Shown piece after piece: positions 17,251-26,103 of a stretch of 64,000 bases of DNA. Source of the stretch: Legionella sheltonii. Lineage in GTDB: Bacteria > Pseudomonadota > Gammaproteobacteria > Legionellales > Legionellaceae. Under the pieces are notes generated by a model, which ran no database searches, was not told the origin of the DNA, and saw nothing but the letters and a program-made list of their open reading frames with translations. Position 1 is the first letter of the stretch; every line of letters begins with the position of its first letter. The DNA is taken from contig NZ_JAPHOQ010000008.1 of NCBI RefSeq assembly GCF_026191355.1, positions 62,001 through 126,000 of the forward strand. The letters run 5' to 3'. The position numbers were made by a program, and so were the translations under genes.

Positions 17251-17290
17251 ATGGGGTCAGGCCTTGAATTGAAATTTAAGGCCTGACCCT
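17251..17290. repeat. short GGGTCAGGCC repeat, reduced copy
   Basis: ATGGGGTCAGGCCTTGAATT is followed, with almost no loop, by the inverse arm AATTTAAGGCCTGACCCT. This is a shortened form of the long repeats nearby. It lies directly beside the 3' end of the broken IS4 transposase. Confidence 0.8.
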
Positions 17291-17301
17291 GAGCGATCCC
17301 G

Positions 17302-18102
17302 TCAAATATTTGTACAATCATAATTTTCCCAGTCTATAACACTATCTCTGATAGAGTCGAAGGCATTAAGGAGTTCTTTTTTTCTAATTTTGTAGTAGTT
17401 CAAGTTTCTTAAAATATAAATTCCCAAGAACGTGATACTCAGCACTGTTGTATGGCGTACCGTATTTGCTTGCAGCTGATACTGCCATTTGTTATTGAGT
17501 CCTACTTGCCCCGCTAACCATACAGCGACCATAGCTAGCAATGCAATCAAGATCAAATTTTCTAATCGCATAATATTTTTTGTACCGGACTCTGGTAGTC
17601 TAAACCCATAACGTTTATTTTTTATATCCTTGAAAGCACTTTCTATTTGCATTCGCAACTTGTACAGCCTCATTACTATTTTAGCCATGGTGTGACTTGG
17701 AGGCAGAGAAGTAATGAGCACCTAGGGTTCGTTAGCACCTTTGGCATATTTTTTACTATTACTAGAACGACACTTTTCTCCTTGAATCGTTTTCTTTATT
17801 CGACCTTTGTTTTTTCCATGATAAATATATAACTCAACATTCATTGGATTCGCCTTTGCGACAGTAGCTTGGCCAAGATATTTAGGGGTTGCTATTGCTT
17901 TAGAATGGAGCATTCTTATATCGACCCAATGAGTATCATTTAATTTTATTAATGTCTGATGCCTGACTCTCCGAACAAAATCCCAACCTAACTGGGCTAT
18001 TTGGCTAAACCAAGTGTTCCTAAAACCTGCATCTGTAACTACTATAGGCCGACACACTACGGGCAAAATGCGCTTTAGTTTCCTTAAAAACTGTTGATGC
18101 AC
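17302..18102 (-). pseudogene. IS4-family transposase, 3' half with an amber stop
   Basis: The frame reads from VHQQFLRKLKRIL (18102) through VVTDAGF (second catalytic Asp) to LYKLRMQIESAFKDIK, the Y-x2-R-x3-E-x6-K signature with the catalytic Glu. It is interrupted by one TAG at 17722-17724: the residues ANEP are followed by stop and then VLITSLP, where the family has ANEPW. A TGG to TAG change would explain it. The N-terminal half is missing here and is found at 20390-20767, beyond a 2.2-kb segment bounded by two repeat copies. The element is dead. Confidence 0.88.
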
Positions 18103-18185
18103 CTGTGGGGGCAGGCCTTGAGTTTTGAATTACAACCACGTACCAATAAAAAACCGGTGCAACTCACAATTCAAGGCCTGACCCC
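18099..18185. repeat. GGGTCAGGCC repeat, long subtype A (copy 2, left border of the ART cassette)
   Basis: It has the same sequence layout and orientation as copies 1, 3 and 4 (ACAACCACGTACC in the loop, CAAGGCCTGACCCC at the end). One base of the left arm differs (GGGGGCAGG). It abuts the codon for VH of the IS4 transposase on its left, and its right flank begins ATCAATTCACT, which is also found beside copy 3. Confidence 0.88.
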
Positions 18186-18375
18186 ATCAATTCACTTCAC
18201 TCATCAATGCAAAAACAATAATGAGCGAATTGTTTGTAGATTGTAAATAAATACATTGATGAACCTGTTTCATTAAAAATTGAATTTGAATAATTAAACT
18301 TTGCATTTTTTTCGGATGATTCATCGCGTTAAATTTCGTCTGATTGATAGCTATTTGTGCTTGATGCTCAATTAA

Positions 18376-18405
18376 TTGATCTAAATGAGTGCTTTGTGTT
18401 ATAAT
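18376..18405 (+). promoter_or_regulatory. sigma70-like promoter of the ADP-ribosyltransferase-like gene
   Basis: TTGATC at 18376 and TATAAT at 18400 are 18 bases apart, a near-consensus housekeeping promoter. It lies about 50 bases before the start of the 611-aa ORF. GGAG at 18446-18449 serves as ribosome-binding site. Confidence 0.55.
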
Positions 18406-18453
18406 TTTATACAATTGGATAGGTGATTAATTTGCCTGTGTTGTTGGAGTTAT

Positions 18454-20289
18454 ATGATGCCCTCATCCAAAGATAAAAATCCTGATATAAATAAAATACT
18501 CAAAGCTATAAAAGATAAAATCCAGAAAGAGGTAGAAGATAAATTACGTCGAGAAGAAGCAAGAGATAAGTTACGTAAAGATATAGAAGGATTGATTGCA
18601 GCTCGATATACTTTGTCTCCCCAAAAGTTTGCTGAAGAGGAAATTGCTGTAAAGCAAGCCATTGAAAAACTAGTTCTGGTACTCAGTCAACCCCCAAATC
18701 AAAGATCCCTTTTAGCTGAAATTCCAATGGACTCAATTGAAAATATGACTAAAAGAGGCCATCTAACAGTTATCGCGAAACAACTGGATGAAAATTTTCT
18801 CATTGGCATTGAAAAAATATTAAAAAATTCGGATTTTGAAATGACAGCCAATGGAGAAACCATTGCTTTATCTGATTTATACAATCAATGCAAAACAGAA
18901 TTAACTAAAAATGGAAAAGAGCCAAATTTTGAGGATGTACTACTTAGGATGTATTCCAAGGAGTCTCCCTTCTATAAGAAATTGAACGCTATTGTCGGTG
19001 CCTATAATGATCCATCGAGCACTTCCGACGAAGAAAGAAAAATGGCTTTTTTACTTAATATTGCCATTCATAAGGCAGGTCTTATGAAAAGGGAATTTGA
19101 AGTCCATAAAACGCCGGATTTGTTGTACCGCGGTCAAAGCTTTGGGAGCCCTATATTTAAACAAAAATTTGCACGTGTGCAGGATTTACAAAAAAAGGGA
19201 CAACTTGCTTCCTTAGCCCCTGAGCAACTGGTTGAAATTAATATTGTAGATATTATCGCAAAAAAGAATGTAAGCATGACTTCTAACATAGATATAGCCA
19301 AGGGTTTTGCTGGTAATGGAGGAGTTGTTTTGCATGTCTGTAATCCCGAACAACTTGCTGATTATTATGCGGTGGCCAATGTATCGGCTCTTCCGAACGA
19401 AGCTGAGTTTATGTCAAGAATACCTGATGACGTGGCCATGATTCCTATCGAGATAATTGAAACACAGGGTATTTATCATATTCAAGTCATGTGCATTCAC
19501 TCTCAAAATACACAACTCTATCAATCCACTCGCCTTCATGACCTTAGAAACTACTTAAAAAACTTTGTTGATAAAGAAATCAATGAACCGCTTTATGGAT
19601 TTTTTAATTCTTCCATGAAAAATCAAATTAATAGCGATAATTTTAATTCTTTTGGCGCATCCTCCCAGGATTTATATTCAAGAGAGTATACGCAACAACA
19701 AAAAAAATTAATGAAGGAATTAATGAGCGCTATAGAGGAATCAGAAAAGCATCCGCTCGTCGACATTGCCAAGCAAAACGAATTTTTGGAAAAGACAATA
19801 AAAATACTTAAAAACCTATATGAAACTAATCCTACAGCTAATCAGAAGCAAGAGTTAGACACCATCAATGCAATGTTCCAGGACTTTAGTGCGGCCGCCA
19901 CCAATCTTAGTGTGACCCACAAGATGGCTTCTCCAAACGAGATTATCGCCAGTGAGCAGAAAAAAATGGATAAAAATTTACAGGGTAAACGGTTATGGCT
20001 TGCTGGAATGACTAGTGAAGCAGAGAGAAAGCTGATTGAACCATTAAGAAAGGATCTGGACGCTTTACTTCTTGTTAATGCTTCTTTAACGGAAAAGAGG
20101 AAGGCGGCAAATAATATTCTCGATGTGCTCAAAGCGAATCCCGGTATTGGTGCTTACTTCAAAGTATTGGAAGAAAGTATAAAGAATGTGATTAAATCTG
20201 CGGAAAAGATTGAAAAGCAAGAGCAAATTCTAATCAGGGATGCCTCTAGTGTTGTACCGTTAGAAGGTGTTTTGCGAAAATCATTTTAA
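18454..20289 (+). CDS. candidate mono-ADP-ribosyltransferase effector (R-S-ExE signature)
   Basis: The 611-aa protein is unnamed to me. A central region has the three hallmarks of arginine-type ADP-ribosyltransferases in order: R226 (LLYRGQSFG), S274-M-T-S277 (VSMTSNIDIAKGF), and the bi-glutamate E316-x-E318 (NEAEFMSR). Spacings of 48 and 42 residues resemble the SidE/SdeA ART domain (R766, S820, E860/E862). The N-terminus (1-60) and the C-terminal half (about 410-611) are charged, helical, probably coiled coil. There is no signal peptide. ATG ATG opens the frame; the second (18457) has better spacing from GGAG. The gene lies between two direct repeats inside a split IS4 transposase, pointing to recent acquisition. 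The activity and secretion are inferences. Confidence 0.65.
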   Translation: MMPSSKDKNPDINKILKAIKDKIQKEVEDKLRREEARDKLRKDIEGLIAARYTLSPQKFAEEEIAVKQAIEKLVLVLSQPPNQRSLLAEIPMDSIENMTKRGHLTVIAKQLDENFLIGIEKILKNSDFEMTANGETIALSDLYNQCKTELTKNGKEPNFEDVLLRMYSKESPFYKKLNAIVGAYNDPSSTSDEERKMAFLLNIAIHKAGLMKREFEVHKTPDLLYRGQSFGSPIFKQKFARVQDLQKKGQLASLAPEQLVEINIVDIIAKKNVSMTSNIDIAKGFAGNGGVVLHVCNPEQLADYYAVANVSALPNEAEFMSRIPDDVAMIPIEIIETQGIYHIQVMCIHSQNTQLYQSTRLHDLRNYLKNFVDKEINEPLYGFFNSSMKNQINSDNFNSFGASSQDLYSREYTQQQKKLMKELMSAIEESEKHPLVDIAKQNEFLEKTIKILKNLYETNPTANQKQELDTINAMFQDFSAAATNLSVTHKMASPNEIIASEQKKMDKNLQGKRLWLAGMTSEAERKLIEPLRKDLDALLLVNASLTEKRKAANNILDVLKANPGIGAYFKVLEESIKNVIKSAEKIEKQEQILIRDASSVVPLEGVLRKSF

Positions 20290-20296
20290 ATAATGA

Positions 20297-20383
20297 GCAC
20301 CCGTGGGGTCAGGCCTTGAATTTTGAATTACAACTACGTGCCAATAAAAAACCGGTACAATTCACAATTCAAGGCCTGACCCC
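20297..20383. repeat. GGGTCAGGCC repeat, long subtype A (copy 3, right border of the ART cassette)
   Basis: The copy begins GCACCCGTGGGGTCAGG eight bases after the stop of the 611-aa ORF and ends at TGACCCC, followed by ATCAATTCACT. It is in direct orientation to copy 2. Its loop variant (ACAACTACGTGCC) matches copy 4 more closely than copies 1 and 2. Confidence 0.88.
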
Positions 20384-20389
20384 ATCAAT

Positions 20390-20767
20390 TCACTCATAAA
20401 TCGTCAGTGCTCTGCCGATTCCCGTAACGGAGGCTCTTAGAAAATAATGCTTACAATCAGCTGCTATTGGGGACCAGTCTACGATGATTACAGGGCGTTT
20501 TTTATTACTTAACCATGCATCAGACACATACTTATAGATATACTCTCGTTCTTTATATAGTTTGGTACTGCCAACTAAAGTATCTACTTTCTTGATATTA
20601 TGTTTGGCAGTACTTTTGTTTTTAATCCCTCTTCCTAGCGCACTTATCCAGAGCTTGCCGCAATCTATCAGTGAAGAGACTATATCAAATGTACATTGAA
20701 CTCGATTTTTATGAATATTTGGACATCACTTTACTACATTCTTTTGCAATAATTTTACTGCATGCAT
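20390..20767 (-). pseudogene. IS4-family transposase, 5' half
   Basis: From ATG at 20767 the frame reads MHAVKLLQKNVVK, an in-frame TGA, then CPNIHKNRVQCTF and on through KHNIKKVDTLVG, RPVIIVDWSP (first catalytic Asp) and GRALTIYE, where it ends at TGA (20390-20392) next to repeat copy 3. The 3' half lies at 17302-18102. About 12-15 residues between the halves are missing by comparison with the intact relative at 55497-56702. The stop at codon 14 shows the gene was decaying. Confidence 0.82.
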
Positions 20768-20990
20768 GATATTTCCTTTCTCTATTTATTTCTGGCGAAA
20801 CAAATTAGATCATCAACAATCATGCATGTCTATTTCTTCACAATTACAACCTATTGTTTTTTTGCTCTTTTTTAAAAAATTTGACGGGCCTGACCCCAAG
20901 AACTTTTACAGAATTGGCTGCACTTTTTTGAAGAGGAATATCAAGCCCGAAATCCGATACTAGTATTAAGAATGAGATGCCAATTAACAC

Positions 20991-21449
20991 TCATTGGAGT
21001 TTTGCAGGATCAATATCTTTTATCTCTTTCCATACTTTATCCGCTTTTTCAATATTACCTGGTACATCTTTCAACCACAGAGGTCGTGCGTCGGCCTTAT
21101 TCAGATAAAGTTTACCCTTATAAACTAAAAAAGCTTCTGGATTGGTAAGATGTTTTTTGCCACGCGTCATAGCCATGGCGCAATAACCTCCATAAGCAGG
21201 GAGGTATTGTTCTGGATTAGCATCAAATAACTTCTTGTTTCCTTCACTAGCAAATAAATAAGTGATTCCATGAACCAAGCTATAAAAATCTCGACTTCCT
21301 TGTACCGGTTTATTTTGAGTATGGTACGCCACGACATCGTAACCATTGGCACCAAAACTCTGAGTTGCAAAATCTGCCCAAGCTTGAACATTGAGTAATA
21401 GTAAAGTGACTCCTGCAAACAAGATTCCTATTTTTTTTCGGATTTTCAT
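20991..21449 (-). CDS. secreted YHS domain-containing protein
   Basis: The 152-aa protein has an N-terminal signal peptide (charged KIRKK then a hydrophobic run ending AWA) and a YHS-type domain: GYDVVAYHTQNKPVQGS, YLFASEGNKKLFDANPEQY, and YGGYCAMAM. YHS domains are thought to bind metal or heme; relatives are often found beside metal transporters and redox proteins. A good ribosome-binding site (AAAGGGG) precedes ATG 21449. It lies just downstream of the broken serine-hydrolase-like gene on the same strand and may once have been co-transcribed with it. Confidence 0.8.
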   Translation of the reverse strand: MKIRKKIGILFAGVTLLLLNVQAWADFATQSFGANGYDVVAYHTQNKPVQGSRDFYSLVHGITYLFASEGNKKLFDANPEQYLPAYGGYCAMAMTRGKKHLTNPEAFLVYKGKLYLNKADARPLWLKDVPGNIEKADKVWKEIKDIDPAKLQ

Positions 21450-22532
21450 AATAATACCCCTTTCATATCATCGCGTTTTGGTCAGTGAATGGTCATTCCT
21501 CTTCAACGCACTCTCAATTAGAAGAAACCGCTTTGTGACACACTTTATTCAAAGCGGCCTCCATGTGTTTCAAGATATCCATTGCTTGTGGATCATGGAG
21601 ATCATAAGCATGAGCAAGTGCTACAGGATTAGTAAAACTTAACCAGGTTTGGCCATCAGGATCGGTAGTCGCCATAATACGTAAAGGCAGATCCAATGCC
21701 ATTGCAGGCTTGGCGTTCATAATACTCGTACCCTTAGCAGGATTTCCTATGATCAGTACTTGGGTGGCTTGTAACTTTTGCCCAGCCTTCGCCGCTTCGC
21801 CGCTGTGATCGATACGAGCAAACACTGTACCGCCTTGAGATTTAATGAGCGCTTCAACCCTATCTAAAGTTTCTTGAACTGAATAAGGACTTTGAATGGT
21901 GTCGGACCAGGAGGCTCCCATAGGTGCAGCAAGTTTAGTATCAAAAGCTCCTGCTACTTTACGACCCAAAATATCCAAATCAGTAATATCGCCTTTGTTG
22001 GCTAACAAGGTGACACATACTAATTCTGTGGGTGCAGTAAAGCGACTTAAAAATGCAGAGTAACCCGGTACATTTCCTTTAATTTCCATCATACCTGGAT
22101 GCCCAGGGAAAAACCAACCGCTATTTCCTGGTATCACTTTACCATTTTTTAATGTGACAGGATGATATAAAAATTCTCTGTCCTTAGGATCTTTTACCAA
22201 AATAGTACCGGCTAAAGCAATATCCCAGGTACTAATATCCTCAGCAGAAGCAATAAGCCCACTATTGGAAAATGTTGCAGTCCAACTAAGTGGTTTAGCT
22301 GGAACATTCGCTCCCTTTTCGTCTGAATAGCCTGAGGCCGGTTCGGTAGGATTAATCATCACAGGATCTTTTAAAAATTGGCTATGCTTGAAGGGATTTG
22401 TCCCATTATTCACTTCATTTTTCACGGTATTTATATTTGAAATAAAAAAAGTATGATGCAGACCGACCCTTTCAATTTGATTTTTAGTTACATATTCTTG
22501 GTAGGACATACCACTTGTTTTTTCAATAATTA

Positions 22533-23542
22533 GGGCGTGTCCTCAATTTAAAGCTATTAATTGAACAGATTTGTCGATTTGTAAATTCTTTTTGTTCATC
22601 ATTACACCAATTTCTCATTTCAATTTAAGCCAAATTATCGAACATGCTAAAAAAAGCATCGATTTGAAGTTTCGTGCCAATTTTTCAAAGCGCGTAGCAA
22701 TACTTCGAAAGTGTTTCAATCGAGCAAAAAGATTCTCCACCAAATGGCGTAATTTATACAAAGATGAATCAAACTCTGGGTTAGGTTTTTTACTGTTTGT
22801 TTTCCGAGGAATAACAGGGTTCATTCCCGCACTTCTGGCCTCTTCTCGAATATCCTCCGAGTCATAACCTTTATCGCCTATGAAATGATCTGCTGAGCCC
22901 ACTTTTTCTATTATTTTACATGCAACTTGGGAGTCGTGGACTTGACCCCCAGTGATTTCAAAATCGATCGGATTTCCATGCGCATCGGCTGCAATATGAA
23001 TCTTTGTAGTAGCTCCACCTCTAGACTTACCAATGGCTCGCTCTTCTCCAAGCCGAGATCCACTCGCATGCTGGTGAGCGCGGACGTAACTTCCATCGGT
23101 GAATACCCATTCCGTATCAATTTCGCCTCGTACATCAAAAAAAAATCTGCCCATAATCCTTTTGCAGCCCACCGATTGAAGCGATTATAAGCTGTTTTCC
23201 ATGGACATAATTCTTTCGGAATATCGCGCCATGGCGCTCCTGTGCGTAGTTTCCATAAAATGGCCTCCATAACACTACGATCATTATTCCATTTATGGCA
23301 GCCGTGAAATCGCATTGTCTTTTCAAGTTGTATCCATATCTCATCAGTGAGTATTTGTCTTGGCATATGTGCCCCTAATTTTTTGCAAAATAGTCGCACA
23401 TCAGGAGTAAAAGTCTACAGGATTTTAATTGTTTTTTTGATTTAAATTAAGACAAAATAAATGGTTGGTGGAATGATGAACAAAAAGAATTTACAAATCG
23501 ATAAATCTGTTCAATTAATGGCTTTAAATTGAGGACACGCCC
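22533..23542 (-). mobile_element. IS5-family (IS427-like) insertion sequence
   Basis: The 1010-base element has long, nearly perfect inverted ends beginning GGGCGTGTCCTCAATTTAAAG and extending about 65 bases. It is flanked by a TA duplication (22531-22532 and 23543-23544). Removing the element plus one TA restores the reading frame of the interrupted gene exactly, which fixes the borders. It carries one transposase gene in two frames. Confidence 0.9.
22615..23366 (-). CDS. IS5-family transposase made by programmed frameshift
   Basis: The first frame starts MPRQILTDEIWIQLEK (ATG 23366; upstream codons to 23399 are less likely) and covers the helix-turn-helix part. The second frame carries the DDE core: VFTDGSYVRA, IGDKGYDSE and the Glu in HLVENLFARLKHF. 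The frames overlap around 22911-23172, and the shift probably occurs on the run of nine T residues (minus strand) near 23135-23145, where ADFF continues as FFDVRGEIDTEW. Both halves look undamaged, so the element may be active. Confidence 0.85.
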
Positions 23543-24136
23543 TAATCCCAGAAGAAAAAAATCAGTCGCACTATTAGACGTTTGGGTTCCAGGAGTGAAT
23601 AACAGTTCTTTATCTTTTATCAATGCCACAATTTGTGCAGGGGTGTATTCCTTACTAAAATCAAAATCACTGGCCTCAGTATAGTCCGGTAAACCAGAAC
23701 TATGCGTCAATAAATCCCGAATGGTTATAGTACTCCACTTTTTGGGGATATAATCATTAGTAAGGTAAGTACCCAAGCCCTGATCTAATTGCAGTTTTCC
23801 ATCTTCTTTGAGTTGCATAATCGCAACAGCGGTATAGGCATTGGTCAACTGGCCAATATGAAACACCGTGTTAGTCGCTGCCAAACGTTTGGTTTGAGTA
23901 TCAGCAAGTCCATATCCCACCACACGGGTAATATAAGGTGCTTGTACAATAGCTAATGACATACCAGGGATATTATGCTCTTTCATGAATTGAATGACCA
24001 AATCATCTACAGATTGCCCATGATATACCGTCTCAAAGTCTCCACGACCACTTGCTGAAAAACCGAGAGTGGGCACCATAGTGCCAATAACCCCCAAAGT
24101 TACCATTACTACTCGACTCAAACTTATAGGCAACAT

Positions 24137-24581
24137 CCCACTCTCCTTTGATATTATTGTGCTTTAATCAGATGTTATTAATCGATAGATGTAACCGCAC
24201 TGAATTAATATGATTTTTATATTAAATTTAGTTCAATTGATAGGATATGTCCAAATTACCTTTAACTAGCACGTATGGGGTCAGGCCCTGACCCCATTAA
24301 TGCTCATTCATGGTGGTCGAGCAATTGCTCGAGCTTGTAGTAAAACAACTAATAATAGAAGCTGTTGGATCAATCGAATTTAAGAGCAAGATGGTATCAC
24401 AAGCGATTGAAAGTTAGACATTTTGCTCTAAAAATGAAAGCATAAAATACTTTTCTTGATTTACACGTCTTTTTCTTTAATATGATTATAACTATTTAGA
24501 TCAAATCTATTACAAAGCATACGAGGTTTGCTCTTCATTACAGTAATGTACTGCATAATAACGAACTTTTGGCAATTTTAA
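24137..24581. other. intergenic region with a minimal repeat palindrome
   Basis: This 445-base stretch holds no credible gene. A 19-base palindrome of the GGGGTCAGG family lies at 24277-24295, preceded by GCAC. The AT-rich part after 24400 should hold the promoter of the transporter gene. Confidence 0.5.
24277..24295. repeat. minimal GGGGTCAGGCCCTGACCCC palindrome
   Basis: The two outer arms of the long repeats are here fused with no loop. An identical palindrome lies at 27294-27312. The right flank CATTAATG is shared by both. It may be the deletion product of a longer copy or an independent solo element. Confidence 0.85.
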
Positions 24582-25895
24582 TTGAAAAATAAAGCAATAC
24601 TCATTTCAAGTATGGGTAACATTATAGAATGGTTTGATTTTGGGTTATTTATTTTTATGGCTCCAATCATTGGGGGCAAATTTTTTCCTCAAGAATCAGC
24701 AAGCACTTCAACTATTGACGCTTTAATGGTATTTGCAATTGGCTTTATTTGTCGTCCTATTGGCGGTATTTTTTTTGGTTATTTTGGAGACACTCGAGGC
24801 CGGGCAAAAACATTAAGAATTTCAATACTCATTATTACCTTATCCACCTTCTTAGTTGGCATTATTCCTACTTATAAAGAGATAGGAGTATTCGCTCCGA
24901 CCCTATTTGTTTTACTGCGATTAATTCAAGGATTATCCATAGGTGGTGAGTATAGCGGTATAATGATTTATCTGGCTGAATCAGCCGCACCTAAACATCG
25001 GGGATTTATTACAAGTTTTGCAGCAAGTGGAGCAAATTTGGGGTTTCTATTTGCAACATTAACATTAATAGTACTTAATTTATTTTTTTCTGTAGCAACA
25101 ATCAATACGTGGGCCTGGCGATTACCTTTTCTTGTAGTAGGTATATTCGGTTCATTACTTACATATTATCGTTTTCAATTATCTGAAACCAAAGTGTACT
25201 CATATTTAAAAACAAATCATCTTATTGAAAATAGACCATTTATTACTGGTATTAGATATGCCCCTTACCAACTCTTTAAAATTTTGGGACTTACTTGTAT
25301 GAGTGCCACATTTTATTATTTTTTTGTTGGTTATATCGCCACCTATTTAGAACATTACATGGGTTTCCCCTTCAAAACAGCATTAACTTTTCAAACGATT
25401 ATATTAATTACCATGTTATTTATCGTTCCCTTTGGAGGAGTTCTTGGAGATTATTTTAGTCGAAAAAAAATGATAGTAATCACAAGCCTAGCTATTCTAT
25501 TATCCATTTTCCCTTGTTTTTATTTATTGCAATTTAAATCATTATTAATGACTTCTTTAGCTCTAGGTGTAGCAACCCTTCTTAGCTCCCTAGACCAAGG
25601 TAATACCATGACAGCCATTGTTGAAAATTGCCCTGAAAATATACGTTACAGCGTCATAGCCTTTTCATACAATTTAGGAAATGCCTTATTTGGTGGGACT
25701 ACCCCGCTAATTGTTACCTTGCTTGTAAACAATATTAGTCCTACAGCCCCCTCATATTATCTATTTTTTATGACCATTATAGGTTTGATTACAGCAATAA
25801 CATTGCTTCCAAATAATCAATCCAGGGAGGCAATTTCTCCCGTACGGCCACAAGATCTATCGCTTTTGCCCATATCAAGCAAAACTAATAAGTAA
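24582..25895 (+). CDS. MFS transporter, metabolite:H+ symporter (MHS/ProP-like) type
   Basis: The 437-aa protein has 12 hydrophobic segments. It begins with SSMGNIIEWFDFGLF, the MHS subfamily opening, and has the loop 2-3 motif GYFGDTRGRAKTL and RLIQGLSIGGEYSG after segment 4. The family carries organic acids, betaines or amino-acid-like solutes with protons. The start is TTG at 24582; ATG at 24612 is an alternative, and neither has a clear Shine-Dalgarno. No partner gene is near, so the substrate is open. Confidence 0.85.
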   Translation: MKNKAILISSMGNIIEWFDFGLFIFMAPIIGGKFFPQESASTSTIDALMVFAIGFICRPIGGIFFGYFGDTRGRAKTLRISILIITLSTFLVGIIPTYKEIGVFAPTLFVLLRLIQGLSIGGEYSGIMIYLAESAAPKHRGFITSFAASGANLGFLFATLTLIVLNLFFSVATINTWAWRLPFLVVGIFGSLLTYYRFQLSETKVYSYLKTNHLIENRPFITGIRYAPYQLFKILGLTCMSATFYYFFVGYIATYLEHYMGFPFKTALTFQTIILITMLFIVPFGGVLGDYFSRKKMIVITSLAILLSIFPCFYLLQFKSLLMTSLALGVATLLSSLDQGNTMTAIVENCPENIRYSVIAFSYNLGNALFGGTTPLIVTLLVNNISPTAPSYYLFFMTIIGLITAITLLPNNQSREAISPVRPQDLSLLPISSKTNK

Positions 25896-26103
25896 GTGCA
25901 AAATCTGGAGGTATTGGGCTTAAATTTTTGTAAATAAAAAGCACGAGACATATAGGGTCAGCTGACGGTGCCGTGTTCGTGCCGCAAAATTATTTGTTGC
26001 TATAGACTGATTAATAGATCAGTATACAGCAACGCAGACCTACCGAAATGTCAGGTTTATTGAAATGGATTAATTCATTTTGACTACGAAAAATTTAAGT
26101 TAT

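Larger units (their letters stand above)
21514..24136 (-). pseudogene. beta-lactamase-fold (class C-like)/DUF302 fusion gene broken by an IS5-family element
   Basis: The gene starts MLPISLSRVV with a signal peptide at 24136 and continues to SATDFFLLGL at 23543. The IS follows. The frame resumes at 22532 with IIEKTSGMSYQEYV and stops at 21514. Without the insert it would encode about 537 residues: a serine beta-lactamase/CubicO-like domain and a C-terminal DUF302 domain (from about VQETLDRVEALIKSQGG). The usual catalytic SxxK is replaced by Q96-L-T-N99 in GQLTNAYTAV, and the YxN motif by TSN, so it was probably a non-catalytic binding protein even before disruption. Confidence 0.85.

Noticed and set aside
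18187-18414. 75-codon minus-strand frame next to repeat copy 2
   Set aside because: It starts with TTG, has no ribosome-binding site and no similarity to known proteins, and it overlaps the promoter of the ADP-ribosyltransferase-like gene.
20766-20963. 65-codon plus-strand frame ending near a half repeat
   Set aside because: It overlaps the 5' end of the broken IS4 transposase and has no coding features. It ends in repeat debris.
24582-25895. Calling the transporter a specific Legionella Pht amino-acid transporter
   Set aside because: It has the MHS-type opening and motifs rather than the Pht subfamily pattern, so only the broader family is supported.
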